Part shown: piece by piece, positions 49,901 to 58,510 of the stretch
Numbering within the stretch: the stretch's first letter is position 1
Layout of the letters: every line of letters starts with the position of its first letter
From: an uncultured Bacteroidota bacterium
GTDB lineage: Bacteria; Bacteroidota; Bacteroidia; Bacteroidales; UBA12481
Reading direction: 5' to 3'
DNA: 64,000 nt
Assembly: GCA_903851365.1 (NCBI GenBank)
Contig: CAINOB010000098.1
Location: forward strand, 62,001-126,000
Program-made: the position numbers and the translations under genes
The notes under the pieces: model-generated
What the model was told of the DNA's origin: nothing
The model's database searches: none
What the model saw: only the letters and a program-made list of their open reading frames with translations

Positions 49901-51373
49901 CGCCCCGAGTAAAGCAAATGTAACAACCTGAGCCATTGGCCTGAACATTTTACCTTCGATACCTACCAGCGCCATAATGGGAAGATAGACCACCAGGATA
50001 ATAATCTGCCCGAAAGTAGCTGAGCCCATCATCCGGCCTGCCGAATCGAGTACATTATCATCCATTTGTTGCTGCGACAATTTCAGTATTCCCGGATTGT
50101 GGTGCCTGCTCATGAATATCCGGTGAACAACACTTTCCACAATGATCACAGCTCCATCGACAATCAACCCGAAATCAATGGCACCCAGGCTCATCAGGTT
50201 ACCAGAAACCCCAAAAAGGTTCATCATCGAAACAGCAAAGAGCATGGCAAGCGGAATGACCGAAGCTACGATGAGGCCAGCCCTGATATTCCCAAGCAAA
50301 AGAACCAGGATGAATATAACAATAAGGGCTCCTTCGATCAGGTTCCGGGATACGGTACCTATCGCACGGCCCACAAGATCAGAACGGTTCAGGTAAGGCT
50401 CAATTTTTACTTCCCTCGGCAATGATTTCTGGATCGATTCAATCCGGTTAGCTACATTTTCGATTACCTCATGGGCATTTGAACCTTTTAGCATCATGAC
50501 CACACCACCCACAGCTTCCGTAGTATCCACCACAAACGCCCCATACCGGATGGCACTGCCAAACTGAACCGTGGCTACATCACGGATCAAAACCGGAAAA
50601 CCCGAGGTCCCGGTTTTTACCACAATCTTTTCAATGTCCTCAATGCTTCTTACCAACCCTATACCTCTGATAAACCACGCGGATGGTTTTTTATCAATAT
50701 AGGCACTGCCGGTATTTTCGTTGTTTTTCTCCAGAGCAGTAAAGATATCGGTCAAGGTTAGCTTCATGGCCCTCAACCGTTCAGGGTTGATGGCTATTTC
50801 ATACTGTTTAACAAATCCCCCATAGCTATTGATGTCGGCAACACCAGGCGTCCCAAGCATCTCACGACGCACGACCCAATCCTGCAGAGTGCGCAATTCC
50901 ATCGGATTGTACTTCTTTTCATAGCCCTTTTTAACAGCCAGCCGATATTGAAAAATCTCTCCTAAGCCCGACGAAACAGGTGCCAGAGAGATTTCTGCCA
51001 GGCCGGGAGGTATAACTTCTTCGGCTTCTTTCAGACGCTCATTCAATTGCTGCCTGGCCCAGTAAACATCAACCCCATCATTAAATACGACAGTAACTAC
51101 AGCAAGACCCAATCGTGAAATGGATCGAAGTTCTATGATGCCGGAAATATTTGCCACCGCAACCTCGATTGGGGCAGTTATAAAGCTTTCAACTTCCTGG
51201 ACCGCCAGCGACGGAGCGATGGAAATAATCTGCACCTGATTGTTGGTAATGTCTGGAATGGCATCTATCGGTAATTTGGTAAGGGAGTAGGTTCCCCATC
51301 CAATCAGTGCCAGAATAAACAAACCGACAATGAATTTATTTTTAATGGAAAAGGCGATTATTCGATGTATCAT
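46982..51373 (-). CDS. CusA/CzcA heavy-metal RND pump fused to TolC-like channel
   Basis: 1463 residues. About 1-1040 is an HME-RND transporter: LPIDAIPDITNNQVQI, SLGAIDFGLIVDGAVIIVE (TM4 proton-relay region), GEFIPQLEEGDLASG and SAGVGFIALFGVAVLNGIVLI are all family signatures. After about 1045 a signal-like segment (NVIAILALLGAFTMFSPVSGQQ) leads into an outer-membrane efflux protein domain of about 400 residues (NLHDAIQNAIDSNLTVKS; LDYLDFVLTLSRALAIRQNYLDALL). Pump and channel are thus one polypeptide, a form seen in Bacteroidota. The adaptor gene follows after 12 bases. How the channel half reaches the outer membrane while attached is unclear; cleavage at the internal signal is possible. Confidence 0.94.
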   Translation of the reverse strand: MIHRIIAFSIKNKFIVGLFILALIGWGTYSLTKLPIDAIPDITNNQVQIISIAPSLAVQEVESFITAPIEVAVANISGIIELRSISRLGLAVVTVVFNDGVDVYWARQQLNERLKEAEEVIPPGLAEISLAPVSSGLGEIFQYRLAVKKGYEKKYNPMELRTLQDWVVRREMLGTPGVADINSYGGFVKQYEIAINPERLRAMKLTLTDIFTALEKNNENTGSAYIDKKPSAWFIRGIGLVRSIEDIEKIVVKTGTSGFPVLIRDVATVQFGSAIRYGAFVVDTTEAVGGVVMMLKGSNAHEVIENVANRIESIQKSLPREVKIEPYLNRSDLVGRAIGTVSRNLIEGALIVIFILVLLLGNIRAGLIVASVIPLAMLFAVSMMNLFGVSGNLMSLGAIDFGLIVDGAVIIVESVVHRIFMSRHHNPGILKLSQQQMDDNVLDSAGRMMGSATFGQIIILVVYLPIMALVGIEGKMFRPMAQVVTFALLGAAILSLTWVPMASALFLSKKTTHKPNLSNKLMEWVGKAFNPLISFALKHKLIVSFASVVLFVFSLITFTRLGGEFIPQLEEGDLASGVMTLQGGSLSNTIEKVIQANKILLENFPEIKHAVCKIGSGEIPTDPTPMETGDYVITLKDKKDWVSAKSREELVAKMEEKLVVLAGVKFEFQQPIAMRFNELMTGAKQDIAVKIFGDDLNVLAERAAEVEKIIQDIPGVKDINVEKVTGLAQVQIEYNRDRLAQYGLSVADVNRELRAAFAGSQAGVVYDEEKRFGLVVRLDQPFRQNLDDVRNLTVALPDGQQIPFYQLADISIKSGPAQVSREETRRRITVGFNVRNRDVKSVIKDVTAQIDQKVQLPTGYYVTYGGQFKNLEAAQKRLSIAVPIALLLIFILLFFTFNSVKQSLLIFTAVPMSAIGGVFALWIRGMNFSISAGVGFIALFGVAVLNGIVLIAEFNRLEKEGMTDIGERVIKGLQTRLRPVIMTAAVASLGFLPMALSTSAGAEVQKPLATVVIGGLITATLLTLVILPVFYVLFSTGRSQRRKSKKSLKNVIAILALLGAFTMFSPVSGQQIRKINLHDAIQNAIDSNLTVKSASYSVEVQKALKGAAVDLPKTVFEGQYGQFNSFARDNSLNVTQSFAFPTVYVNQNKLAGAGIKSSEWQYKVSQLEIATQVKQVYWQFVYLLAKQKLLIYQDSLFSGVARAAELKTKVGESNRLEMITARSQSLETKNQLFQVRSDIVVCNRNLMLLLNCKTALAPADSLLYQTGISFLNDKENVGQNPSLGFIQQQVDVATLGKKLERSQLLPEMSVGYFSQTILGTQEVNGVSRDFGKDFRFNGVQAGISVPLWFKPYAAKARAAEISEMKARTDAENFTRTLTGNYQSLLEEYKKYSSTVDYYEKQAVPEANLIIDQATKSYKSGGLDYLDFVLTLSRALAIRQNYLDALLNFRQTNISIENITGKIF

Positions 51374-51458
51374 GATTTACCATACGTTTTAAAGCCAATA
51401 ATTGGGAAACGGGTAAGCGCAATGATTCCGCGCTACCTGTAAAGGGCGATGAACGAAA

Positions 51459-51848
51459 TCAGCCTATCGAAGGGGGAGCCCGTAAAGGGAAATTATCCTG
51501 ATAAAACGCGCTCTGATACTGTATCCTCTGATCAGGAACACTCAGTTGGCACATCGACAATTCAATCGCGTAATCTTTATTTGTTACACTTAATATCAGG
51601 TCGTTGCATTGAATATCCGAAACAAACTGAAAAATAATGGCCTTTTCTGATGCCACATCATTGAACGCATGGCAATGTATTGGGCTACCTGAGTGATGAT
51701 TATGCTGATCAGAGGCGGGGCATCTTTCTTCCTGAGCCAGTGAAGCAGTTTCAGCATGATGATCGTGAATGATGATCATGTGGCCACACAAGCCAATGCC
51801 GGCAAGCCATAACACAAAAACAGGTATATATTTTAATAAACGGCGCAT
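51459..51848 (-). CDS. His-rich metal-binding protein
   Basis: 129 residues. A hydrophobic N-terminus (about 5-22) is followed by His-rich clusters IIIHDHHAE and DQHNHHSGSPIHCHAF, plausible copper or zinc ligands, and further Cys/Met residues. It precedes the CusA-TolC gene by 85 bases in the same direction, as do similar small His-rich proteins in Bacteroidota metal-efflux operons. It may be a periplasmic metal sensor or carrier. A TATATTTG -7 box ends only 5 bases before the ATG, so the message may be leaderless. Confidence 0.8.
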   Translation of the reverse strand: MRRLLKYIPVFVLWLAGIGLCGHMIIIHDHHAETASLAQEERCPASDQHNHHSGSPIHCHAFNDVASEKAIIFQFVSDIQCNDLILSVTNKDYAIELSMCQLSVPDQRIQYQSAFYQDNFPLRAPPSIG

Positions 51849-51853
51849 CAGCG

Positions 51854-51861
51854 CAAATATA
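51854..51861 (-). promoter_or_regulatory. -7 box directly abutting the His-rich gene
   Basis: TATATTTG on the minus strand ends at 51854; a normal start site falls at or within a base of the ATG at 51848. Confidence 0.5.
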
Positions 51862-51890
51862 ATTAAATTAGCAATTCTTAGGTTATGATT

Positions 51891-51938
51891 GTCAGATCGT
51901 CTTTTTGTCTAATTGTCTCATTGTCTTAAAGTCTTCTT
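51891..51938. repeat. Octamer tandem repeat GTCTNNNN x6
   Basis: Six 8-base units: GTCAGATC, GTCTTTTT, GTCTAATT, GTCTCATT, GTCTTAAA, GTCTTCTT. The array ends 3 bases before the ATG of the sugar transporter gene. Confidence 0.8.
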
Positions 51939-51941
51939 CCC

Positions 51942-53282
51942 ATGCCTCATCCACGAATCTACATTGCTGCGAACAGTTTTTCTGCCGCACTCGGCGGCTT
52001 ACTCTTCGGATTTGATACGGCAGTAATCTCCGGAACCATACCCTTCATTACCAGGTATTTCGATCTCAGCAATGCGATGCTCGGCTGGGCAGTGTCATCA
52101 GCACTTATTGGTTGTGTGATTGGTTCGGTTAGTGTTGGCAAGCCAGGGGATCTTTTTGGCAGACGGCTGATGCTCAAGGTTATGGCACTTTTATTTCTAC
52201 TATCGGCAATTGGTACCGGACTGGCTCATTCACTTACGGTTTTCGTCATGTTTCGCTTTGTTGGCGGATTGGCAATTGGAGGAGCATCCGTTCTTTCACC
52301 GATGTATATTTCAGAAATAGCACCTGCAAAATGGCGCGGACGCCTGGTTGCAATCAGCCAGTTGGCTATTGTTTCCGGGATTCTGCTGGCATTTTTTTCC
52401 AACTATCTTCTGGTAAATACCGGCGAGAATAACTGGAGATGGATGTTCATGTCTGGCGGAGCCCCAGCTCTACTCTTCTTTATTTTGCTCTTTTTTGTCA
52501 GTCAGAGTCCACGCTGGCTCGTGCTGATGGGTCGCATTGACGAAGCCCGCAAGGTAATTACACGACTCAATCCAGGTGAAGATATCGAACCGGAGATGAA
52601 GGAAATAATTGAATCCGTGCAAAAAGCAGGAGATGGCATTCGTGTGAAACTTTTCAGGAAACCATACACGCGGATTGTTATTATCGGGATGGTTCTCGGC
52701 ATGTTCAGTCAATTTACGGGTATCAATGTCATTATGTATTATGCCCCGTCAATTTTTCAATCTGCAGGATTTTCAAGCGACTCCGCTCTTATGCAAACAG
52801 TTATTATTGGTGCAACCAACCTGATATTCACCCTTCTTGGAATGTCATTGATCGATAAGCTGGGTCGAAGGGCCCTGCTGATGATTGGCGCAATCGGAAT
52901 GACCATATTCCTGGGTCTTATTGCCGCCGGAATGACTTACGACTTCCTGGGAGGTTTCATTTTATTGGCCTGTGTGGTTGGATTCACCGCCTCATTTGCA
53001 TGCACAATGGGTGTGGTCGTCTGGGTTTATCTATCTGAAATGTTCCCTAACAGTATACGTTCCAGAGGAACCTCCATCAGCTCATTTTCGGTATGGGTAA
53101 TCAATTGCGCAACTGCATTTTTGTTTCCTATAATCATGGGGAAATTCGGTACAGCGCCGGTCTTTGGATTTTATTGTCTCGCCACATTGATCAGTTTCTT
53201 CTTTTACTGGAAATACCTGGTAGAAACCAAGGGGAGATCACTGGAGGAACTTGAGTCCTTCGTAATGAAATCCAAAACTTAG
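51942..53282 (+). CDS. MFS sugar transporter (sugar porter family)
   Basis: 446 residues, twelve predicted TM helices. Sugar-porter signatures are GGLLFGFDTAVISGTIPF in TM1, GDLFGRRLMLK between TM2 and TM3, FRFVGGLAIGGASVLSPMYISEIAPAKWRGRL, the QFTGINVIMYYAP motif in TM7, DKLGRRALLMIG and the terminal LVETKGRSLEELE. Similar to XylE/GalP-type proton symporters; the sugar is probably a hexose or pentose. The octamer array replaces any recognisable ribosome site just upstream of the ATG. Confidence 0.92.
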   Translation: MPHPRIYIAANSFSAALGGLLFGFDTAVISGTIPFITRYFDLSNAMLGWAVSSALIGCVIGSVSVGKPGDLFGRRLMLKVMALLFLLSAIGTGLAHSLTVFVMFRFVGGLAIGGASVLSPMYISEIAPAKWRGRLVAISQLAIVSGILLAFFSNYLLVNTGENNWRWMFMSGGAPALLFFILLFFVSQSPRWLVLMGRIDEARKVITRLNPGEDIEPEMKEIIESVQKAGDGIRVKLFRKPYTRIVIIGMVLGMFSQFTGINVIMYYAPSIFQSAGFSSDSALMQTVIIGATNLIFTLLGMSLIDKLGRRALLMIGAIGMTIFLGLIAAGMTYDFLGGFILLACVVGFTASFACTMGVVVWVYLSEMFPNSIRSRGTSISSFSVWVINCATAFLFPIIMGKFGTAPVFGFYCLATLISFFFYWKYLVETKGRSLEELESFVMKSKT

Positions 53283-53296
53283 TGGTTTTATAATTC

Positions 53297-53304
53297 TATA
53301 TTTG
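53297..53304 (+). promoter_or_regulatory. -7 box of the hybrid histidine kinase
   Basis: TATATTTG matches TAnnTTTG and predicts a start near 53311. This supports the ATG at 53328 over the in-frame TTG at 53313. Confidence 0.55.
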
Positions 53305-53327
53305 CACAAATTTTGGAGCGCGGCTGG

Positions 53328-55973
53328 ATGGAAAGCAGTCAGTTATCAAGCATGTCTAGGAATGAGTCAGAGATTCTTGCACGAATCCCTTCGGAAAGTC
53401 CCAGCCCAATCATGCAGGTAGGTTATGATGGCAACCTGCTTTACGCAAATCAGGCTTTCTTCAATATCGAATGTTTCAGGGATTCAAAAATTGGTGCTCC
53501 GGTTGGCCAGGTTTTTAAAGGTCTGGTTAATTGCGTGATAAATTCCGGCCTCAAAATGGAGACCGAGATTAAAGATGCGGATAAGGAATTCCTTTTCATC
53601 CTCACCCCGGTTCCGGATTTGAACAGTGTTTTTCTTTACGGGCACGACATAACAGCCAGGAAACAATCAGAGCGGCAATTAAAACAAATGTCACTGATCA
53701 GCAGCGAGATGAATAATGCTGTGATCATCGGCGACGCTGAAGGCCGTGTTGAATGGGTGAATCGGGGTTTCGAAAAGACTTTTGGTTATACTCTTGATGA
53801 GGTCCGGGGTAAGATTCCCGGCGAGTTTCTACAAGGTCCGGATACCGATCCCGAGGCATCCGAAAAGATCAGGTTGGCAACCATAAACCGTGAAATACTT
53901 GAAGAAGATATTCTCAGATATTCAAAGTTCGGAACACCAATCTGGACCAGGCTTCAGTTTCAGCCGGTATTTAATCCATCAGGCAGGCTGATCAATTTCA
54001 TTTCTATACAAAAAGATATCACGGAAGAAAAACTTCTACAAAAAGAAGTCATTGATAACGAGCAGAAACTCCGATTAATACTGGAATCTTCGCTCGACGG
54101 TGTTATCCTTTTCGATGAACAAACAAGGATACTTAACTGGACACCACAATCCGAATTAATATTTGGTTACTCGCCTGAGGAGGTTATGGGTAAACCCCTG
54201 GTTGATATTTTAATTCCCAGCCGCTTAAAGGAAAATCACCTCAATTGGCTGAAGCAGAATGTTTCAGTAAAAATGGCACGCCTCACCGATCGACGGGCTG
54301 AAACCATCGGACTTCGGAAAAATGGGGAAGAATTCCCATTGGAAATAACCATAATATCCATCCGGCAGAACGACAGTACCATTCTCTGCTCATTTATCCG
54401 GGATATTTCGGAAAGAAAAGAATGGCAGGGGAAATTGGAAAGGTCCAATTCAAGGTTATCAGCTCTGATCACCAACCTGAATTCAGGTATCCTGGTTGAA
54501 GATGAATTCCGCAATATTGCATTAATCAACCAAACCTTTTGCTCCATGTTCGGTATCCCGGTTGATCCGGAATATTTGATCGGCAGTGATTGTTCACAGT
54601 CGGCTGAACAGTCGAAGCACCTTTTTAAGGACCCTGAAGGATTTGTTAAAACGATTGATGAAATATTATTAAAGCAAGAAATCGTCCTCGACCAAGAATT
54701 GGAATTAGTTGATGGTCGGTACTTTAAAAGAGACTATATCCCTATTTTCTTTGAAGGAGCATTTCTCGGCAATCTATGGTATTACAAAGACATTACCCAG
54801 CGAAAACAAAACGACCGTCTGCTTGAACTTTCAAGATTGGCAGCTGAGGACGCCACCCGGGCAAAGAGTACTTTCCTGGCAAACATGAGCCATGAAATAC
54901 GAACCCCGATGAGCGCGGTTCATGGAATTGTCAGGTTGCTGGCCGATGCACCGCATCTCCCCGAACAGGTAGAGCTTCATCAGCGACTTATCGGCTCTTC
55001 AGAAACCATGCTGGCGATAATAAACGATATCCTTGACTTCTCCAAAATCGAAGCCGGGCTCATGACCATCGAAGAAACTTCTTTTTCACTGAACGATGTC
55101 TTTAAACGGATTCTCGGCTCCATGGAAATTAAGGCCAGCCAGAAATCCCTCAGCCTCGTCCATTCAATCGACGACCAGATAACCCAGGTACTGATAGGAG
55201 ATCCTACACGAATCGGACAGGTATTGCTAAACCTGATCAATAATGCTATAAAATTCACGGACCAGGGGCAGGTGAAAGTCGAAGCCAAGATCATTAGCAC
55301 CAATGGTCTTTCCGATACCATTCAATTTTCAGTGTCTGACACCGGTATCGGAATCGAAAAATCGCATCTGAATAAAATTTTCCAAAGCTTTGAGCAGGAA
55401 AATTCCAGCACCGCGCGCCAGTATGGTGGAACCGGATTGGGATTGTCGATCAGTAAACAGCTGGTGGAACTCATGGGTGGGGAACTGGTAGTCGACAGCG
55501 AGAAAAATAAGGGCAGCAATTTCCGATTCAATCTTACCTTAAAACGCAGTCTCAATAAATCCATGGCCGATCAGGAGAGTAAGATGGTTATCGATTTCGA
55601 AAAGCTGAAAGGTCGCAAAGTTTTAATTGTCGAGGACAATGAGATGAACCAGTATGTGGCAAAATCCATCCTCACCATTTGGAAAATGGAGATCTTTCAG
55701 GCACGTAATGGTAGGAAAGCCATCGATTTCTTAGCCAACAATTCTTGTGATATTATATTGATGGATAAGCAGATGCCTGTTATGGACGGTATTGAGGCAA
55801 CCCGATATATCCGCGATGTCATGAATTCTGATATCCCCATTATTGCCCTGACTGCAGATGCCCTGCTGGAAAAAGTTCAGGAATGCCTTGCAGCCGGCAT
55901 GAATGATTTCGTTACCAAACCATTCGAACCTGAGATCCTGTACACCAAGATCGTCAGCTTACTCGACCGTTAG
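53328..55973 (+). CDS. Hybrid sensor histidine kinase with PAS array and receiver
   Basis: 881 residues from ATG 53328. Four PAS-like domains (about 25-105, 120-240, 250-370, 380-500) are followed by HisKA with FLANMSHEIRTPMSAVHG (phosphoacceptor His), HATPase with LLNLINNAIKFTD and GTGLGLSISKQLVELMGG, and a C-terminal receiver (about 765-881) with VLIVEDNEMNQYVA and LMDKQMPVMDG. No TM helix is evident, so sensing is probably cytoplasmic, perhaps redox or small-ligand through PAS. No HPt or output regulator is adjacent; phosphotransfer likely goes through an unlinked partner. Confidence 0.93.
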   Translation: MESSQLSSMSRNESEILARIPSESPSPIMQVGYDGNLLYANQAFFNIECFRDSKIGAPVGQVFKGLVNCVINSGLKMETEIKDADKEFLFILTPVPDLNSVFLYGHDITARKQSERQLKQMSLISSEMNNAVIIGDAEGRVEWVNRGFEKTFGYTLDEVRGKIPGEFLQGPDTDPEASEKIRLATINREILEEDILRYSKFGTPIWTRLQFQPVFNPSGRLINFISIQKDITEEKLLQKEVIDNEQKLRLILESSLDGVILFDEQTRILNWTPQSELIFGYSPEEVMGKPLVDILIPSRLKENHLNWLKQNVSVKMARLTDRRAETIGLRKNGEEFPLEITIISIRQNDSTILCSFIRDISERKEWQGKLERSNSRLSALITNLNSGILVEDEFRNIALINQTFCSMFGIPVDPEYLIGSDCSQSAEQSKHLFKDPEGFVKTIDEILLKQEIVLDQELELVDGRYFKRDYIPIFFEGAFLGNLWYYKDITQRKQNDRLLELSRLAAEDATRAKSTFLANMSHEIRTPMSAVHGIVRLLADAPHLPEQVELHQRLIGSSETMLAIINDILDFSKIEAGLMTIEETSFSLNDVFKRILGSMEIKASQKSLSLVHSIDDQITQVLIGDPTRIGQVLLNLINNAIKFTDQGQVKVEAKIISTNGLSDTIQFSVSDTGIGIEKSHLNKIFQSFEQENSSTARQYGGTGLGLSISKQLVELMGGELVVDSEKNKGSNFRFNLTLKRSLNKSMADQESKMVIDFEKLKGRKVLIVEDNEMNQYVAKSILTIWKMEIFQARNGRKAIDFLANNSCDIILMDKQMPVMDGIEATRYIRDVMNSDIPIIALTADALLEKVQECLAAGMNDFVTKPFEPEILYTKIVSLLDR

Positions 55974-55984
55974 CCAACTGCCAC

Positions 55985-57277
55985 CTATTTGACCTCTTGC
56001 TTCCGAAGCTCTTCGGGTATTGCAACAACCAGCTTAAACAGGTTTTCATACGCATAAAGAGGAAGCTTATCATAAGTATCATCCGGTCCATGACCACGGC
56101 CCGAAGCTCCTTTAGTTAAAAAGAAAATGGCTGGAACACCTTTTTCCTGAAACGGCCAATGATCGCTGTTGGCTGTCCCATCGCGGTTTTCCACATTCTT
56201 CATATACTGATGTTCTTCATTGATCTTCTGAACAATAGCAGCTTCATTCGGCCGCCCGTTCCCGTTAAAAAGCAGTACGCCGTCCTGACCGGTCATCACC
56301 ATATCGAGGTTGATCACGAGTTTAATTTTTTCAAGCGGGAAAAGCGGGTTTTTGACATAATTATTTGAACCCATCAAACCGACTTCCTCGCCACTAAAGA
56401 GCATGAAAGCAATAGAATAATGAGGTTTCTTGCCCTGCATATAATGGCGTGCAAGATCCATTACCATAGCGGTACCACTGCCATTATCTTCCGCTGCAGC
56501 ATTATAGTTTCCTTCGCCGAAAGAACCGAAACCATCATAGTGAGCTGTAAAAACGATATATTCTTCGGTTTCCCCCGGGAGATATCCTATTACATTTTGG
56601 GTTGGATAATTCTCATTGTACTCATTCACGATTTTCATTTCCACCTCATTAAATTCGGCAGGAATCGATTTGCGGTTCACCTGGATATAGGGAATCTTTA
56701 GTGCAGCGCGACCGGGATGAGTGCCTGGAGTAGCCTCAAAAACTTCTATCAGGGCAGCAATGCCAAGCTGATGTTCGGTTGCCAGCGCTTTTATAAACTT
56801 GTATAAATCCGGATTTTTTAAACCCGCTGAATCCAGAACCACAACTTTGGGAGCAGGTGCTGCATTAACGGCTTCAAGAAATTTTTCGGGTTTAGCCATC
56901 AGTTTTGCATTGATCATGACTGGCTTGAAGGTCCCTGTCAGTGAACCGCAATTCGGACTAACAACATAATCAGTATTGAATTTCAATTCCTTACCATTGA
57001 ACTTCACCATCACTTCATTAATAATATTGACATTGAATGAATAGGGTTGAAGATATCCGGCAGGAAAAGATTTTATTCCAAGCTTCTTCAATTGCTCCGC
57101 AATATAATTCGCAGCAATACCATCGCCGTGTTTATAATAGCCGCGACCGTACATTTCTGGTCCACAAAGTTTTGATAGGTGCTTACGAACAAATTGGGTA
57201 TCCTGCGAACTCACAGAAATCGATAATACCGACATCAGCAGTAACAGTGCAGATAAGCGAAGAGTACTATTTTTCAT
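55985..57277 (-). CDS. Secreted M28 family zinc aminopeptidase
   Basis: 430 residues with signal peptide (LRLSALLLLMSVLSISVSSQ). The M28 zinc site is readable: FTAHYDGFG, AAEDNGSGTAMVMD, FSGEEVGLMGS (catalytic Glu pair), INLDMVM and a late GHGPDDTYDKL. A protease-associated-like insert precedes the catalytic domain. It probably removes N-terminal residues from peptides in the periplasm or outside the cell. The gene is convergent with the kinase (11 bases) and divergent from the UroD-family gene. Confidence 0.9.
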   Translation of the reverse strand: MKNSTLRLSALLLLMSVLSISVSSQDTQFVRKHLSKLCGPEMYGRGYYKHGDGIAANYIAEQLKKLGIKSFPAGYLQPYSFNVNIINEVMVKFNGKELKFNTDYVVSPNCGSLTGTFKPVMINAKLMAKPEKFLEAVNAAPAPKVVVLDSAGLKNPDLYKFIKALATEHQLGIAALIEVFEATPGTHPGRAALKIPYIQVNRKSIPAEFNEVEMKIVNEYNENYPTQNVIGYLPGETEEYIVFTAHYDGFGSFGEGNYNAAAEDNGSGTAMVMDLARHYMQGKKPHYSIAFMLFSGEEVGLMGSNNYVKNPLFPLEKIKLVINLDMVMTGQDGVLLFNGNGRPNEAAIVQKINEEHQYMKNVENRDGTANSDHWPFQEKGVPAIFFLTKGASGRGHGPDDTYDKLPLYAYENLFKLVVAIPEELRKQEVK

Positions 57278-57410
57278 GGCAATAAAATTTGCACCTAAGA
57301 TAATTTAATCTGTTAAAAGAAGATATGTTGCTGAGATGAATTGACGATGGGATGATGTGAGCATTTTTCCTATCTTTTGCTGGTAAAATAAACTCTTTAT
57401 CGACTCCAAA

Positions 57411-58463
57411 ATGGACCACCAGGAACGATTCATGACTGCTTTGCGACGCGGAATACCCGATCGGGTGCCGATGTTCGATTTCTTGTTTCAGCAACCTATG
57501 TATGAACACCTTATCGGGCATAAGCCAGATGGATATAATGGTAAAGACGCAGTGGAGTGCGCCATGGCATTGAATCATGATGCTGTTTGGGTACCCTTTG
57601 GCGGATTTACAGGTCTCCAGCCCAAATACCTGTCAGCCAATGTTTACCAGGATGAATGGGGAACTACCTACCAGAAGAATGAGTCTTCATGGCCTATAGA
57701 TGCACCCATTGATTACCCGATAAAATCGAGGGAGGATCTGAAAAAATATAAGCTGCCCGACCCTACTTTACCCGGCCGCAACGCTGAAATTGTAGCCGCA
57801 ATAGAGGCAAATCATAATAACCTGGCGATACTTGGAGGTGTGAGCGGTCCGTTATGCACTGCCTGGCTTTTGATGGGATTTGAGCGGATTTGTTATGCAA
57901 TTTATGAAGATCCCGACCTGATAACCGAGGTGCTAAAACTATCAAACGATTACTTTAAAGAAGCGGCACGCCGCTCAGTGGAAGCAGGATGTGTCGGAAT
58001 GTGGGTCAGCGAAGATCTTGGCGACAGCAACAGCTGCTTTTTTGCGATCGACCAATTCCGTGAGATTTTCCTTCCTTACATAGCTGATCTTGCAGAGTAC
58101 ATCGACAGCCTGAAAGTTCCTGTTCTACTGCATTCGTGCGGTAATATCAATGCCTATCTTGATGATCTTGCCCAAACAAAAATCTGTTCGGTGCATCCGC
58201 TTCAAAGAACCGCTCATATGGATCTGAGGACCATAAAGGAAAAGTACGGCCACCGTTTTTGCATCATTGGAAATATTGATTCCACACGCACCCTGCCCTT
58301 TGGAACACCTTCTGATGTTGCGGCTGAAGTTAAAGAGGCGATTGAAATTGCAGCACCTGGAGGAGGTTATGTTCTGGCTTCGGACCATTCGCTGCATGAT
58401 GGGATCCCGATTGAGAATATTGAGGTGATGTTCAGAACAGGATTGGAGTACGGGGGATATTGA
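57411..58463 (+). CDS. Uroporphyrinogen-decarboxylase-family protein, glycan cluster
   Basis: 350 residues. UroD-fold signs: HQERFMTALRRGIPDRVPMFDF at the N-terminus, VPVLLHSCGNINAYLDDL and GGYVLASDHSLHDGIPIENI at the end. The HSCGN motif again points to the MtaA-like zinc branch. It is a distant paralog of the protein at 6972. The GH94 gene starts 47 bases downstream, so it heads a GH94-GH130-symporter cluster. True heme synthesis is unlikely; substrate unknown. Confidence 0.82.
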   Translation: MDHQERFMTALRRGIPDRVPMFDFLFQQPMYEHLIGHKPDGYNGKDAVECAMALNHDAVWVPFGGFTGLQPKYLSANVYQDEWGTTYQKNESSWPIDAPIDYPIKSREDLKKYKLPDPTLPGRNAEIVAAIEANHNNLAILGGVSGPLCTAWLLMGFERICYAIYEDPDLITEVLKLSNDYFKEAARRSVEAGCVGMWVSEDLGDSNSCFFAIDQFREIFLPYIADLAEYIDSLKVPVLLHSCGNINAYLDDLAQTKICSVHPLQRTAHMDLRTIKEKYGHRFCIIGNIDSTRTLPFGTPSDVAAEVKEAIEIAAPGGGYVLASDHSLHDGIPIENIEVMFRTGLEYGGY

Positions 58464-58510
58464 AGTAAGAATCTCAACATTCGTTATATTAGCTGTCAAA
58501 CTATTCAACG

